A DNA stretch of 64,000 nucleotides from Olleya sp. Hel_I_94 (GTDB lineage Bacteria; Bacteroidota; Bacteroidia; Flavobacteriales; Flavobacteriaceae): positions 1,059,001-1,123,000 of the forward strand of contig NZ_VISI01000002.1 of the NCBI RefSeq assembly GCF_007827365.1. Reading direction: 5' to 3'. The position numbers and the translations under genes were made by a program. Under the pieces are notes generated by a model that searched no databases, was not told where the DNA came from, and worked only from the letters and a program-made list of their open reading frames with translations. Below are positions 16,989 to 25,905 of this stretch, one piece after another; positions within the stretch are counted from its first letter, which is position 1; each line of letters begins with the position of its first letter.

Positions 16989-17567
16989 TTACTCTTGATT
17001 TTTATAAAAATTTTCTAGTGTTTTTTGTAAATTCTTTTTAGCTCTAAACAGCAAAGACTCAATAGATCCAACACTTTTATTAGTAATTTCACTAATTTCT
17101 TTATAGCTTTTATCATCAATTTTATTTAGCGTAAAAACTATACGTTGTGCTTCAGGCAATTTGTTAATAGCTAAAAACAAGATTTCACTAGTTTCTTTTT
17201 GTTCTAAAACTAATCCTGGATGATTAATCTCTGTAAAGTAACTAGCTTTATCTAGATTATAATCATTACTTGACAATGACTCTAAAAAAGCAAAACGTTT
17301 TTTAGCGTTTTTTTTTCTAATAAATTCTAAACATTTATTGGTTGTAATCCTATAAATCCATGTGGCTAACTTAGATTCTTGCTTAAATTTATGAATAGAA
17401 TTAAAAACCTCCACAAAAACCTCTTGAGCGATATCCTCTGCATCTTCCCTATTTGGTACAAATGACAGACAAGTCCCAAACACTTTGTGCTGAAAATCCT
17501 CCAAAAGCTTACTATAAGAGGCGCTACTTTTAGCCTTAAGCTGGTGTATAAAATCTGTTTCTGTCAA
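16989..17567 (-). CDS. ECF-type RNA polymerase sigma factor (system 2, autoregulated)
   Basis: 192 aa when started at the TTG at 17567 (TETDFIHQLKAKS...). No ATG exists in frame near the N-terminus. A TTG at 17603 gives 204 aa but lies inside promoter A, so it is unlikely. Region 2: VPNREDAEDIAQEVFVEVF and LATWIYRITTNKCLEF; region 4: LPEAQRIVFTLNKID and the helix-turn-helix YKEISEITNKSVGSIESLLF. It is followed by an anti-sigma-like gene and a Spy-like gene. The promoter in front of it (copy A) is the same as the four others in this locus, strong evidence that this sigma factor transcribes its own gene and the neighbouring operons. Confidence 0.92.
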   Translation of the reverse strand: MTETDFIHQLKAKSSASYSKLLEDFQHKVFGTCLSFVPNREDAEDIAQEVFVEVFNSIHKFKQESKLATWIYRITTNKCLEFIRKKNAKKRFAFLESLSSNDYNLDKASYFTEINHPGLVLEQKETSEILFLAINKLPEAQRIVFTLNKIDDKSYKEISEITNKSVGSIESLLFRAKKNLQKTLENFYKNQE

Positions 17568-17592
17568 AAATGTTAGATATTCTATTAATAAG

Positions 17593-17622
17593 TTTAGATG
17601 CAATACTTTTAAAAAACTTGTG
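17593..17622 (-). promoter_or_regulatory. ECF sigma promoter, copy A (sigma factor autoregulation)
   Basis: Minus strand: CACAAGTT (17622-17615), 14 bp, CATCTAAA (17600-17593), then 25 bp to the TTG start at 17567, the same distance as in copy C. Confidence 0.85.
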
Positions 17623-17687
17623 CATTTATTTAAAATTATTTTTTAAATGACAAATCTATAATATCTTAATACTAAAAAGTAATACAA

Positions 17688-17711
17688 ATTGGTGTTATTT
17701 AAGTAACTTTG
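17688..17711 (+). promoter_or_regulatory. Bacteroidetes-type promoter of the RNA methyltransferase
   Basis: TTGG near 17690 and a perfect -7 element TAACTTTG at 17704-17711, 21 bp before the chosen ATG at 17733. The -33 spacing is shorter than ideal, so only the -7 box is firm. Confidence 0.5.
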
Positions 17712-17732
17712 CACGTTATTAAATACAAAAAA

Positions 17733-18944
17733 ATGCGCTTACACAAAAATTTATGCTTTGCCACAGTTGATGGTTTATTATTAATCTTTAACGACGGTCA
17801 TTATGCAGATAAAGTTGTTCAACAATTACTTAAACGCGACAAACGTTGGGGAAGTCGTGATAGAGGTTTTGTTGCAGAAACCACATACGATATCGTACGA
17901 TGGAAAAGGCTTTATGCAGAAATTGCTGAAGTAAAAGAACCATTTAACAGAGATGAAATCTGGCGTATGTTTGCGGTTTGGGCTACACTAAAAGGTATCA
18001 CACTTCCTGATTGGAAATATTTTGAAAATACACCGACAAGAAAAATTAAAGGTCGTTTTGACGAATTTTCTAAAATTAGAAAAATAAAAGAGTCGTTTCC
18101 AGATTGGATGGATGAGTTAGCTGCTGAAGCTTTAGGCGAAGCTGTTTGGACTAAAGAAGCTGCTGCCTTAAATGAGCAAGCTGATGTTATTTTAAGAGTA
18201 AATACACTTAAAACAACTAGAGAAAAACTTAAATCCGATTTATTTGATTTAGATATTGAAACTGAAGCATTAGAAAAATACCCAAATGCATTAAAATTAG
18301 CCGAACGTGGTAATGTATTTACTACAGAGGCTTTTAAAAATGGTCATTTTGAAGTGCAAGATGCCTCTTCTCAATTAGTTGCAGAATATTTACAAGTAGA
18401 ACCTGGAATGCGTGTTGTGGATACATGCGCTGGTGCAGGAGGAAAAACATTGCACCTTGCAAGTTTGATGGAAAATAAAGGTCAAATAATTGCACTAGAC
18501 ATTTACGATAATAAATTAAAAGAGTTAAAACGTCGTGCTAAACGTGCTGGAGCTCATAATATTGAGCCAAGACACATAGACTCGACTAAAGTTATTAAAA
18601 AACTTTATGATAAAGCAGATCGTGTATTAATTGATGCACCATGTTCTGGATTAGGCGTTTTAAGAAGAAATCCAGATGCTAAATGGAAAATGCAACCAGA
18701 ATTTATTGAAAAAATCAAAAAAACACAAGCCGAAATATTAAGCTCATATTCTAGAATGGTTAAGTCTGGAGGAAAATTAGTATATGCTACATGTTCTATT
18801 TTACCATCAGAGAATCAAGATCAAGTAACCAAATTTTTAGCTTCAGAAAGTGGTAAAGAGTTTTCTTTAATCAAGGATAATAAAATTTTATCTCACCAAT
18901 CAGGCTATGATGGCTTTTATATGGCGCTTTTAGAAAGAAAATAA
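17733..18944 (+). CDS. RsmB/NOP-family RNA m5C methyltransferase
   Basis: 403 aa from the ATG at 17733. The longer reading from a TTG at 17709 starts inside the -7 promoter element and is rejected. The N-terminal about 165 residues form a NusB/RsmB-like RNA-binding part (DGHYADKVVQQLLKRDKRW). The SAM-binding domain shows VVDTCAGAGGKTLHLA and ALDIYDNKL. The two cysteines of the m5C mechanism are in LIDAPCSGLGVLRRNPD and VYATCSILPSEN. It probably methylates a cytosine of 16S rRNA or tRNA in the cytoplasm. Which site cannot be told. Confidence 0.92.
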   Translation: MRLHKNLCFATVDGLLLIFNDGHYADKVVQQLLKRDKRWGSRDRGFVAETTYDIVRWKRLYAEIAEVKEPFNRDEIWRMFAVWATLKGITLPDWKYFENTPTRKIKGRFDEFSKIRKIKESFPDWMDELAAEALGEAVWTKEAAALNEQADVILRVNTLKTTREKLKSDLFDLDIETEALEKYPNALKLAERGNVFTTEAFKNGHFEVQDASSQLVAEYLQVEPGMRVVDTCAGAGGKTLHLASLMENKGQIIALDIYDNKLKELKRRAKRAGAHNIEPRHIDSTKVIKKLYDKADRVLIDAPCSGLGVLRRNPDAKWKMQPEFIEKIKKTQAEILSSYSRMVKSGGKLVYATCSILPSENQDQVTKFLASESGKEFSLIKDNKILSHQSGYDGFYMALLERK

Positions 18945-19064
18945 TTGTATTTCAACTTAAATAATTGTATTTAAAAAGTTAACATTTTTAAAATCAATTA
19001 TTTTAGTTACAAATAACATGTATAAATTTAATTAACATATCGTAATACCCTTTAATATTTAACA

Positions 19065-20903
19065 ATGAAACAATTTTACTTATTATCATTAACCTTACTA
19101 CTAACACTAACTAGTTTTGCTCAAGTTCCAGCTAATTATTATGATAGTGCTACTGGATTAACTGGTTATGCTCTTAAATCAGAATTAAGAAGTATTATTA
19201 CTAATGGACATTCTGATCAAGGCTATTCAGGTTTATGGTTGGGATATGAAACCACAGATAGAGACCTTTATTATGAAAACGATAATACAATTTTAGATAT
19301 TTATTCTGAAAAACCTACTGCTACAGACCAATACAGCTATACATACAACTCTGATCAATGCGGAAATTACAATGCTGAAGGTGTTTGTTATAACAGAGAA
19401 CATTTAGTGCCTCAATCATCATTTGGAGAAGCCTCTCCAATGAAAAATGACATACATCACGTGTATCCAACAGATGGCTATGTTAATGGCGGACGCGGAA
19501 GCTTTGCATTTGGTATTGTGGGTTCTGCTAGTAATACATATTCTAACGGATCTAAAAAAGGAACAAGTGCTGTTCCTGGATATTCAGGAACTGTTTTTGA
19601 ACCAATTGACGAGTTTAAAGGTGATGTTGCAAGAGCTTTGTTATACTTTGCGACACGTTATGAAAACACAGTTGATGGTTACACCAGTTTTGATATGTTT
19701 AATGGTACTAATGACCAAGTATTTCAGGGTTGGGCTATTAGTTTGTTATTAGATTGGCACAATAATGTTGATCCAGTAGATGCCAGAGATATACAACGTA
19801 ATAACTCAGCTTACAATTTTCAAGGTAACGCTAATCCATTTATTAGTCATCCAGAATACGCAAATGCTATATGGAATCCTGGACCTACAGATACACAAGC
19901 TCCAACAGTGCCTGCAAATATAGTAGCTTCTAATCCAACATCAACTACAATTGATTTATCTTGGTCAGCATCTACTGACAACACAGCTGTTGTAAGTTAC
20001 GATGTTTTTGATGGTAGCAATTACGTAAATACAGGATCAAACGCAACGACTTATACTATTTCAGGATTAACACCAGAAACGACTTACACGCTATCTGTAA
20101 GAGCAAGAGACGCAGAAGACAACACCTCTGCATTAAGTACAACAGCTACTGAAACTACATTAGCTGGAAGTACAGGTACAAGTAACGATTTGTACTTTTC
20201 AGAATATATAGAAGGTTCTAGTAACAATAAAGCTTTGGAAATTGCAAACTTTACTGGAGCAGCTATAACAGACCTAACAGGTTATGAACTAAGATTAAGC
20301 TCTAACGGTAACTCGGGATGGACAGCAACATACAACTTTCCTAGTGGTGCATCAATCAATAATAATGACGTGTATGTTATAGGAAATAGTAATTTATCAG
20401 TATGTACAGCTGCTGTAGATGATTCAAATAATACCATTACAGGATTTAATGGTAATGATGCTATAGGATTATTTAAAAACGGAATCCTAATTGACATAAT
20501 TGGTACTTTAGGAGATAATACGATTTATGCTGCAAACACTACTTTGGTAAGAAATTCAAATATTTCTGGAGGAAATAGCACCTTTAACCTAAATGAATGG
20601 ACCGAATCTCCATCTGATACATGTACCAACTTAGGACAACATAATCAAACATTAAGCACAACAGACTTTAACAAACAAGAAATCAAAATATATCCAAACC
20701 CTATTAAATCTAGCTTATTAACTATTGAGGTTAATGAAAACTCTAGCTTTGAAATTTATGATATTTTAGGTAAAAAGATTTTAAAAGGTAACGTGACTTC
20801 TAAAAACAATAAAGTTAGTCTATCTAGCTTAAGTAAAGGTGTCTACATATTAAGATTACAAAACAAAAACGGTAGTATTACTAAAAAACTGATTAAAGAA
20901 TAA
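19065..20903 (+). CDS. Secreted endonuclease I with FN3, lamin-tail and T9SS sorting domains
   Basis: 612 aa. Signal peptide (YLLSLTLLLTLTSFAQ). Endonuclease I (EndA/NucM) domain about 20-270 with the active-site block YNREHLVPQSSFGE (about 108-121), HHVYPTDGYVN and RGSFAFG. A fibronectin III domain spans about 275-365 and a lamin-tail (LTD) domain about 372-520 (YFSEYIEGSSNNKALEI). The C-terminal type IX secretion sorting domain is about 537-612 (IKIYPNPIKSS ... GVYILRLQNKNGS). Non-specific DNase/RNase likely released or displayed at the cell surface for nutrient or phosphate scavenging. Monocistronic, with a strong terminator downstream. Confidence 0.93.
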   Translation: MKQFYLLSLTLLLTLTSFAQVPANYYDSATGLTGYALKSELRSIITNGHSDQGYSGLWLGYETTDRDLYYENDNTILDIYSEKPTATDQYSYTYNSDQCGNYNAEGVCYNREHLVPQSSFGEASPMKNDIHHVYPTDGYVNGGRGSFAFGIVGSASNTYSNGSKKGTSAVPGYSGTVFEPIDEFKGDVARALLYFATRYENTVDGYTSFDMFNGTNDQVFQGWAISLLLDWHNNVDPVDARDIQRNNSAYNFQGNANPFISHPEYANAIWNPGPTDTQAPTVPANIVASNPTSTTIDLSWSASTDNTAVVSYDVFDGSNYVNTGSNATTYTISGLTPETTYTLSVRARDAEDNTSALSTTATETTLAGSTGTSNDLYFSEYIEGSSNNKALEIANFTGAAITDLTGYELRLSSNGNSGWTATYNFPSGASINNNDVYVIGNSNLSVCTAAVDDSNNTITGFNGNDAIGLFKNGILIDIIGTLGDNTIYAANTTLVRNSNISGGNSTFNLNEWTESPSDTCTNLGQHNQTLSTTDFNKQEIKIYPNPIKSSLLTIEVNENSSFEIYDILGKKILKGNVTSKNNKVSLSSLSKGVYILRLQNKNGSITKKLIKE

Positions 20904-20925
20904 GTATATCTTAATCTATAATTTA

Positions 20926-20955
20926 AAAAGCGACTTAATTAAGTCGCTTTTTTTT
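20926..20955 (+). terminator. Rho-independent terminator after the endonuclease
   Basis: AAGCGACTTAATTAAGTCGCTT hairpin core (AGCGACTTAA / TTAAGTCGCT) followed by eight T. Confidence 0.9.
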
Positions 20956-21023
20956 GTTTAAAACCTAGTGAATAACTCTTAAATTAAGCAGCAATTATTA
21001 TCTATAATTAACCCTAAAAAACC

Positions 21024-21031
21024 TAAATTTG
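21024..21031 (+). promoter_or_regulatory. Candidate -7 element for purL
   Basis: TAAATTTG matches TAnnTTTG and lies 36 bp before the purL ATG. I see no convincing -33 TTG at the right distance. Confidence 0.4.
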
Positions 21032-21067
21032 TGTCTTTATAAAAAACAACACTCAAACTAAAATATA

Positions 21068-24000
21068 ATGATTCATTTCTTCGGAAACCAAAACAGTAAC
21101 CTTTTTGCTGTTCAAGCAACAAAAGAATTATCAACGCAAACCATTTCTAAATTGATTTGGTTATTTGGCAACCAGCCAAAAATAGAACAAGCATCATTAG
21201 ATGCTTTTTTTGTTGGTCCTAGAGCTGCAATGATTACACCTTGGAGTACTAATGCAGTAGAAATCACCCAAAATATGGGTATTGATGGCATCATCAGAAT
21301 TGAAGAATTTGAAGCTTGCCAAAAAGACTTTACAGGTTTTGATCCAATGATTTCAGAAAAATATAATGGATTAAACCAAGAGTCTTTTACAATAAATATC
21401 CAACCAGAACCAATATTAAATATTGAGGATATAGCGTCTTATAATCAACAAGAAGGTTTAGCTTTAAATGATGAAGAAATTGAATACCTAGAAGGCGTAT
21501 CAAAAAAAATAGGTCGTCCATTAACAGATTCAGAAGTCTTTGGGTTTTCTCAAGTCAACTCAGAACATTGTCGTCATAAAATTTTTAATGGGACATTTGT
21601 CATTGATGGAAAAGAAAAAACAACATCGCTTTTTAAACTAATTAAAGAAACCTCCAAGCAACATCCAAACACTATCGTTTCGGCATATAAAGATAATGTT
21701 GCTTTTATAAAAGGTCCTAAAGTGGAGCAATTTGCGCCAAAACGTGCAGATGTTCCTGATTTCTATGTAAAAAAAGATTACGACTCTGTTATTTCGCTTA
21801 AAGCGGAAACACATAACTTTCCAACAACCGTAGAGCCATTTAATGGAGCTGCAACAGGATCTGGAGGAGAAATTAGAGACAGATTAGCTGGTGGAAAAGG
21901 ATCGTTACCATTAGCAGGAACTGCTGTTTACATGACATCTTATTCTAGATTAGAAGAAAATAGACCATGGGAACAAGCTATGGAAGCACGTCCTTGGCTA
22001 TACCAAACACCAATGGATATTTTAATAAAAGCTAGTAATGGTGCATCAGACTTTGGTAACAAGTTTGGGCAACCTTTAATTTGTGGATCTGTCTTAACGT
22101 TTGAACACGACGAAGCAAAAAGCACGATTATTAATGGTGAAAAAAGAACCAACAGAAAAATTGGTTACGATAAAGTAATCATGCAAGCAGGAGGTATTGG
22201 TTACGGTAAAGCAGATCAAGCATTAAAAGATACACCTAAAAAAGGTGATAAAATAGTAATTTTAGGTGGTGAAAACTATCGTATAGGAATGGGTGGAGCT
22301 GCAGTATCCTCTGCAGATACAGGAGAGTTTGCTTCTGGTATAGAGCTTAATGCTGTACAACGTTCTAACCCAGAAATGCAAAAACGTGCTGCCAATGCTG
22401 TGCGTGGAATGGTAGAAAGTGACGAGAATTTTATAGTCTCTATACATGATCATGGTGCAGGTGGACACTTAAACTGCTTATCAGAATTAGTTGAAGACAC
22501 AGGTGGAACTATAAATTTAGATGCCTTACCTGTTGGTGATCCAACCCTTTCTGCCAAAGAAATTATAGGTAACGAATCTCAAGAACGAATGGGATTAGTT
22601 ATTGCCGAAAAACATTTAGATCATTTAAATAGAATTGCAGAAAGAGAACGTTCTCCGATTTATACTGTTGGTGACGTAACAGAAAACAATAGATTTACAT
22701 TTAAATCTAAAACCAAAGGTGATACACCTATGGATTTAGCTTTAGAGGATATGTTTGGAAGTTCGCCAAAAACAATAATGACAGACACCACAATTGACAG
22801 AAATTATGGTGGTATCTCTTATGACCCAAATTTATTTTACGATTATCTAGACCAAGTATTACAACTTGAAGCTGTGGCATGCAAAGATTGGTTAACAAAT
22901 AAAGTGGACCGTTGTGTTGGCGGTAAAGTTGCCAAACAACAATGTGTTGGTCCATTACAAATCCCATTAAATAATATGGGTGTAATGGCTTTGGATTATA
23001 ATGGTGTCGAAGGGATTGCTACGTCTATAGGACACTCTCCTATCTCTGGATTAATTGATCCTGTTGCTGGAAGTAGAAACAGTATTACAGAAGCACTTAC
23101 TAACATTATTTGGGCTCCATTAAAAGATGGACTAGAATCTGTATCATTATCTGCCAATTGGATGTGGCCTTGTAAAAATGAAGGTGAAGACGCACGTTTG
23201 TACGAAGCAGTACAAGCTATTTCAGAATATGCAATTGACTTAGGAATCAATGTTCCGACAGGAAAAGACTCGTTGTCAATGAAGCAAAAGTATCCTAACG
23301 AGGAAGTTATTTCTCCTGGAACTGTAATTATTTCTGCTGCAGCAAACTGTAATAATATTAAAAATGTTATCGAGCCTGTTTTTAAAAGACAAGGTGGTGA
23401 TATATATTATATAAACTTATCTCAAGACGACTTTAAATTAGGAGGAAGTAGCTTTGCGCAAATATTAAACAAAGTTGGTAACAACACTCCAAACACTAAA
23501 GACGCTAAGTACGTAAAAACAGTATTTAATACTATCCAAAAATTAATTAAGGATAATCAAATTATAGCTGGACATGATATCGCTTCTGGTGGACTAATTA
23601 CCACATTATTAGAGTTATGCTTTGCTGATGTAAATTTAGGTGCAGAAATAGATATTACTGCTTTAAACCAAAAGGACTCTTGTAAAGTCTTATTTTCTGA
23701 AAATTCAGGGATTGTTTTTCAATCTAAAGATGATGCTATAGAAAAAGTACTTACAGACGCTAATATTGCTTTTTATAACATTGGTAAAGTTACTGATAGT
23801 GATACATTAAGTGTTATAAATGGTATTGAAGTCTTTACTATGACTGTCTCTAGATTAAGAGACATGTGGTACAAAACATCTTTTTTATTAGACCAAAAAC
23901 AAACTGCAAACGGTTTAGCTAAAACACGTTTTGACAACTATAAAAAACAAGATTTACAGTATAGTTTCCCTAACCATTTTACAGGAAAACTTCCAACAAT

Positions 24001-24766
24001 AGATAGCGCTAAACCAAGACCAAAAGCTGCAATTTTACGTGAAAAAGGAAGCAATTCTGAACGCGAAATGGCTAATGCAATGTATTTAGCTGGTTTTGAT
24101 GTTAAAGATGTACACATGACAGATTTAATTTCTGGTCGCGAAACTTTAGAAGATATTCAGTTTTTAGGAGCTGTTGGTGGTTTTTCTAACAGTGATGTTT
24201 TAGGGTCTGCAAAAGGTTGGGCTGGAGCAATAAAATACAATGAAAACGCTAATAAAGCCATAAATAACTTCTTTAAAAGAGAAGATACTTTGTCCATTGG
24301 TATTTGTAATGGTTGTCAATTATTTATGGAATTAGAGTTGATTAATCCAGAACATGAGGTGCATGGAAAAATGCTTCACAATGACTCTAAAAAACATGAA
24401 AGCGCATTTACTTCAGTAACAGTTCAAGACAATAACTCGGTAATGCTTTCATCACTAAAAGACACGACCTTAGGTGTTTGGATAAGTCATGGAGAAGGTA
24501 AATTTAACCTTCCTAAGTCAGAGCAAGAGTATAACATCGTTGCAAAATATGGTTACAATAGTTATCCTGCAAATCCAAATGGATCAGATTTTAATACGGC
24601 AATGCTATGTGATAAAACTGGTCGTCATTTAGTAATGATGCCACATATAGAGCGTTCTACTTTTCAATGGAATTGGGCTAACTATCCAGATAATAGACAA
24701 GATGAAGTATCTCCATGGTTAGAAGCGTTTACCAATGCGAAGCAATGGATTGAAAATAAAAAGTAA
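21068..24766 (+). CDS. purL: Phosphoribosylformylglycinamidine synthase (single-chain PurL)
   Basis: 1232 aa, the long form that joins synthetase and glutaminase. It makes FGAM from FGAR, ATP and glutamine, step 4 of de novo purine synthesis. Seen: the synthetase motif QVNSEHCRHKIF near residue 160, ATP-binding KAETHNFPTTVEPFNGAATG, and the class I glutaminase domain from about residue 995 (KAAILREKGSNSE) with nucleophile Cys near 1080 (GICNGCQLF) and His/Glu near 1193-1195 (MMPHIERS). A -7-like TAAATTTG lies at 21024-21031. It stands alone, not in a pur operon. Confidence 0.97.
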   Translation: MIHFFGNQNSNLFAVQATKELSTQTISKLIWLFGNQPKIEQASLDAFFVGPRAAMITPWSTNAVEITQNMGIDGIIRIEEFEACQKDFTGFDPMISEKYNGLNQESFTINIQPEPILNIEDIASYNQQEGLALNDEEIEYLEGVSKKIGRPLTDSEVFGFSQVNSEHCRHKIFNGTFVIDGKEKTTSLFKLIKETSKQHPNTIVSAYKDNVAFIKGPKVEQFAPKRADVPDFYVKKDYDSVISLKAETHNFPTTVEPFNGAATGSGGEIRDRLAGGKGSLPLAGTAVYMTSYSRLEENRPWEQAMEARPWLYQTPMDILIKASNGASDFGNKFGQPLICGSVLTFEHDEAKSTIINGEKRTNRKIGYDKVIMQAGGIGYGKADQALKDTPKKGDKIVILGGENYRIGMGGAAVSSADTGEFASGIELNAVQRSNPEMQKRAANAVRGMVESDENFIVSIHDHGAGGHLNCLSELVEDTGGTINLDALPVGDPTLSAKEIIGNESQERMGLVIAEKHLDHLNRIAERERSPIYTVGDVTENNRFTFKSKTKGDTPMDLALEDMFGSSPKTIMTDTTIDRNYGGISYDPNLFYDYLDQVLQLEAVACKDWLTNKVDRCVGGKVAKQQCVGPLQIPLNNMGVMALDYNGVEGIATSIGHSPISGLIDPVAGSRNSITEALTNIIWAPLKDGLESVSLSANWMWPCKNEGEDARLYEAVQAISEYAIDLGINVPTGKDSLSMKQKYPNEEVISPGTVIISAAANCNNIKNVIEPVFKRQGGDIYYINLSQDDFKLGGSSFAQILNKVGNNTPNTKDAKYVKTVFNTIQKLIKDNQIIAGHDIASGGLITTLLELCFADVNLGAEIDITALNQKDSCKVLFSENSGIVFQSKDDAIEKVLTDANIAFYNIGKVTDSDTLSVINGIEVFTMTVSRLRDMWYKTSFLLDQKQTANGLAKTRFDNYKKQDLQYSFPNHFTGKLPTIDSAKPRPKAAILREKGSNSEREMANAMYLAGFDVKDVHMTDLISGRETLEDIQFLGAVGGFSNSDVLGSAKGWAGAIKYNENANKAINNFFKREDTLSIGICNGCQLFMELELINPEHEVHGKMLHNDSKKHESAFTSVTVQDNNSVMLSSLKDTTLGVWISHGEGKFNLPKSEQEYNIVAKYGYNSYPANPNGSDFNTAMLCDKTGRHLVMMPHIERSTFQWNWANYPDNRQDEVSPWLEAFTNAKQWIENKK

Positions 24767-24835
24767 GATAATTCATATTTTTTTTAATAAATTTCTTAGG
24801 TTTATGCTGTAATAATTCAGAACATAAAGCTATTA

Positions 24836-25642
24836 ATGAATTTTAGATATATAGAATGTACCAACACTAACCAGTTGGTACAAAACTTTTTTGAGCTTAC
24901 TGTTGAGCAAACCAGAATACCTTTAATTTCTAAGGTAATACCAACTGCACAATCGCATATATTATTTTTTAAATCAAAATCACCACTAGAAACAGGCGTA
25001 AGAAATAAAATTTATAAGAATAAAGGAATCGTTGTATTTGGGCAATCCTATAAATCTTACACGATGAAGGCACAAAACCCCTATTTTAATTTCGGGATTA
25101 ATTTGCATCCAACTGCGCTATACAAAATTTTAAAAACAGATATTTCTAAATTAACAGATAAACATATTAACCTATCTAAAATAGATACTAAATTATATGA
25201 GTTATTATATCCTGTTTTTAAAGAAAACCTTCACGGAACAGCATTAGCACAACGTATTGAAAGCCAACTATCAAACCTTCAAATTTACGAAAGTAAAAAC
25301 ACAAAATTAGTGGACGAAGCTATTAAGGTGATATACAAAAAAGAAGGTAAAATTAATGTAGAAGAACTTCTTAAAATATTTCCAATTTCGCAAAAACATC
25401 TAGAAGTACAGTTTAAAAAAACCATAGGATTAACACCTTTAAAATTTATAAAACTTTATAAATTTTTAAGTTTAATGAGGCAATACGAATCTAAAAAAGC
25501 ATCAATAACACAATTAATAGAGTATTATGCTTATTATGACCTGTCTCATTTTACTAAAGACTTTAAATTATTTATGAACCAAAAGCCCTCAGATTACTTC
25601 AAATCTGAGAATATTTTCTTAAATAATTATTTAAAACTCTAA
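24836..25642 (+). CDS. AraC-family transcriptional regulator
   Basis: 268 aa. The C-terminal third (about 165-260) is an AraC double helix-turn-helix: NVEELLKIFPISQKHLEVQF, then ASITQLIEYYAYYDLSHFTKDFKLFMNQKPSDYF. The N-terminal part (about 1-150) is a sensor domain without a recognisable ligand motif. It stands alone between purL and the fatty acid genes; its target is not evident. A terminator-like hairpin 167 bp downstream separates it from the acyl-CoA ligase. Confidence 0.88.
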   Translation: MNFRYIECTNTNQLVQNFFELTVEQTRIPLISKVIPTAQSHILFFKSKSPLETGVRNKIYKNKGIVVFGQSYKSYTMKAQNPYFNFGINLHPTALYKILKTDISKLTDKHINLSKIDTKLYELLYPVFKENLHGTALAQRIESQLSNLQIYESKNTKLVDEAIKVIYKKEGKINVEELLKIFPISQKHLEVQFKKTIGLTPLKFIKLYKFLSLMRQYESKKASITQLIEYYAYYDLSHFTKDFKLFMNQKPSDYFKSENIFLNNYLKL

Positions 25643-25808
25643 TTTTTACGATTTTTTACATCATTTAAACAAAAGATTTTACATAATTTAGCTTCGAATT
25701 TATGTGTTTTATTTAATTTAAATGAAAGTTAAGGGATTCATTTAAAAATAGTTAGTTATTAAATAAAAATCAAAAAAGCATATATTCACGCTATCAATCA
25801 GTTAGCAT

Positions 25809-25839
25809 AGGAGCTGTTTAATTACAGCTCCTTTTTTTT
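25809..25839 (+). terminator. Rho-independent terminator upstream of the acyl-CoA ligase
   Basis: AGGAGCTGT / ACAGCTCCT stem with a 6-base loop and eight T. It is 167 bp past the AraC stop, so the transcript could have a long 3' end or encode a small RNA from the 25643-25805 region; I see no gene there. Confidence 0.8.
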
Positions 25840-25845
25840 ACTGCT

Positions 25846-25876
25846 ATTTGAAATGGAAATAAAATTTCATACTTTG
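25846..25876 (+). promoter_or_regulatory. Promoter of the acyl-CoA ligase gene
   Basis: TTTG at 25846-25849 and ATACTTTG at 25869-25876, a slightly degenerate -33/-7 pair with normal spacing, about 30 bp before the ATG at 25906. Confidence 0.5.
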
Positions 25877-25905
25877 CAACTCTTAACAACTTCGCAAATA
25901 ATCTA

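Noticed and set aside
17593-17603. Sigma gene start at the TTG at 17603
   Set aside because: Lies within promoter A, between -35 and -10; relatives start at the position of the TTG at 17567.
22507-22514. TTTAGATG (the complement of CATCTAAA) inside purL
   Set aside because: No AACTT at the required 14-bp spacing; it is coding sequence.
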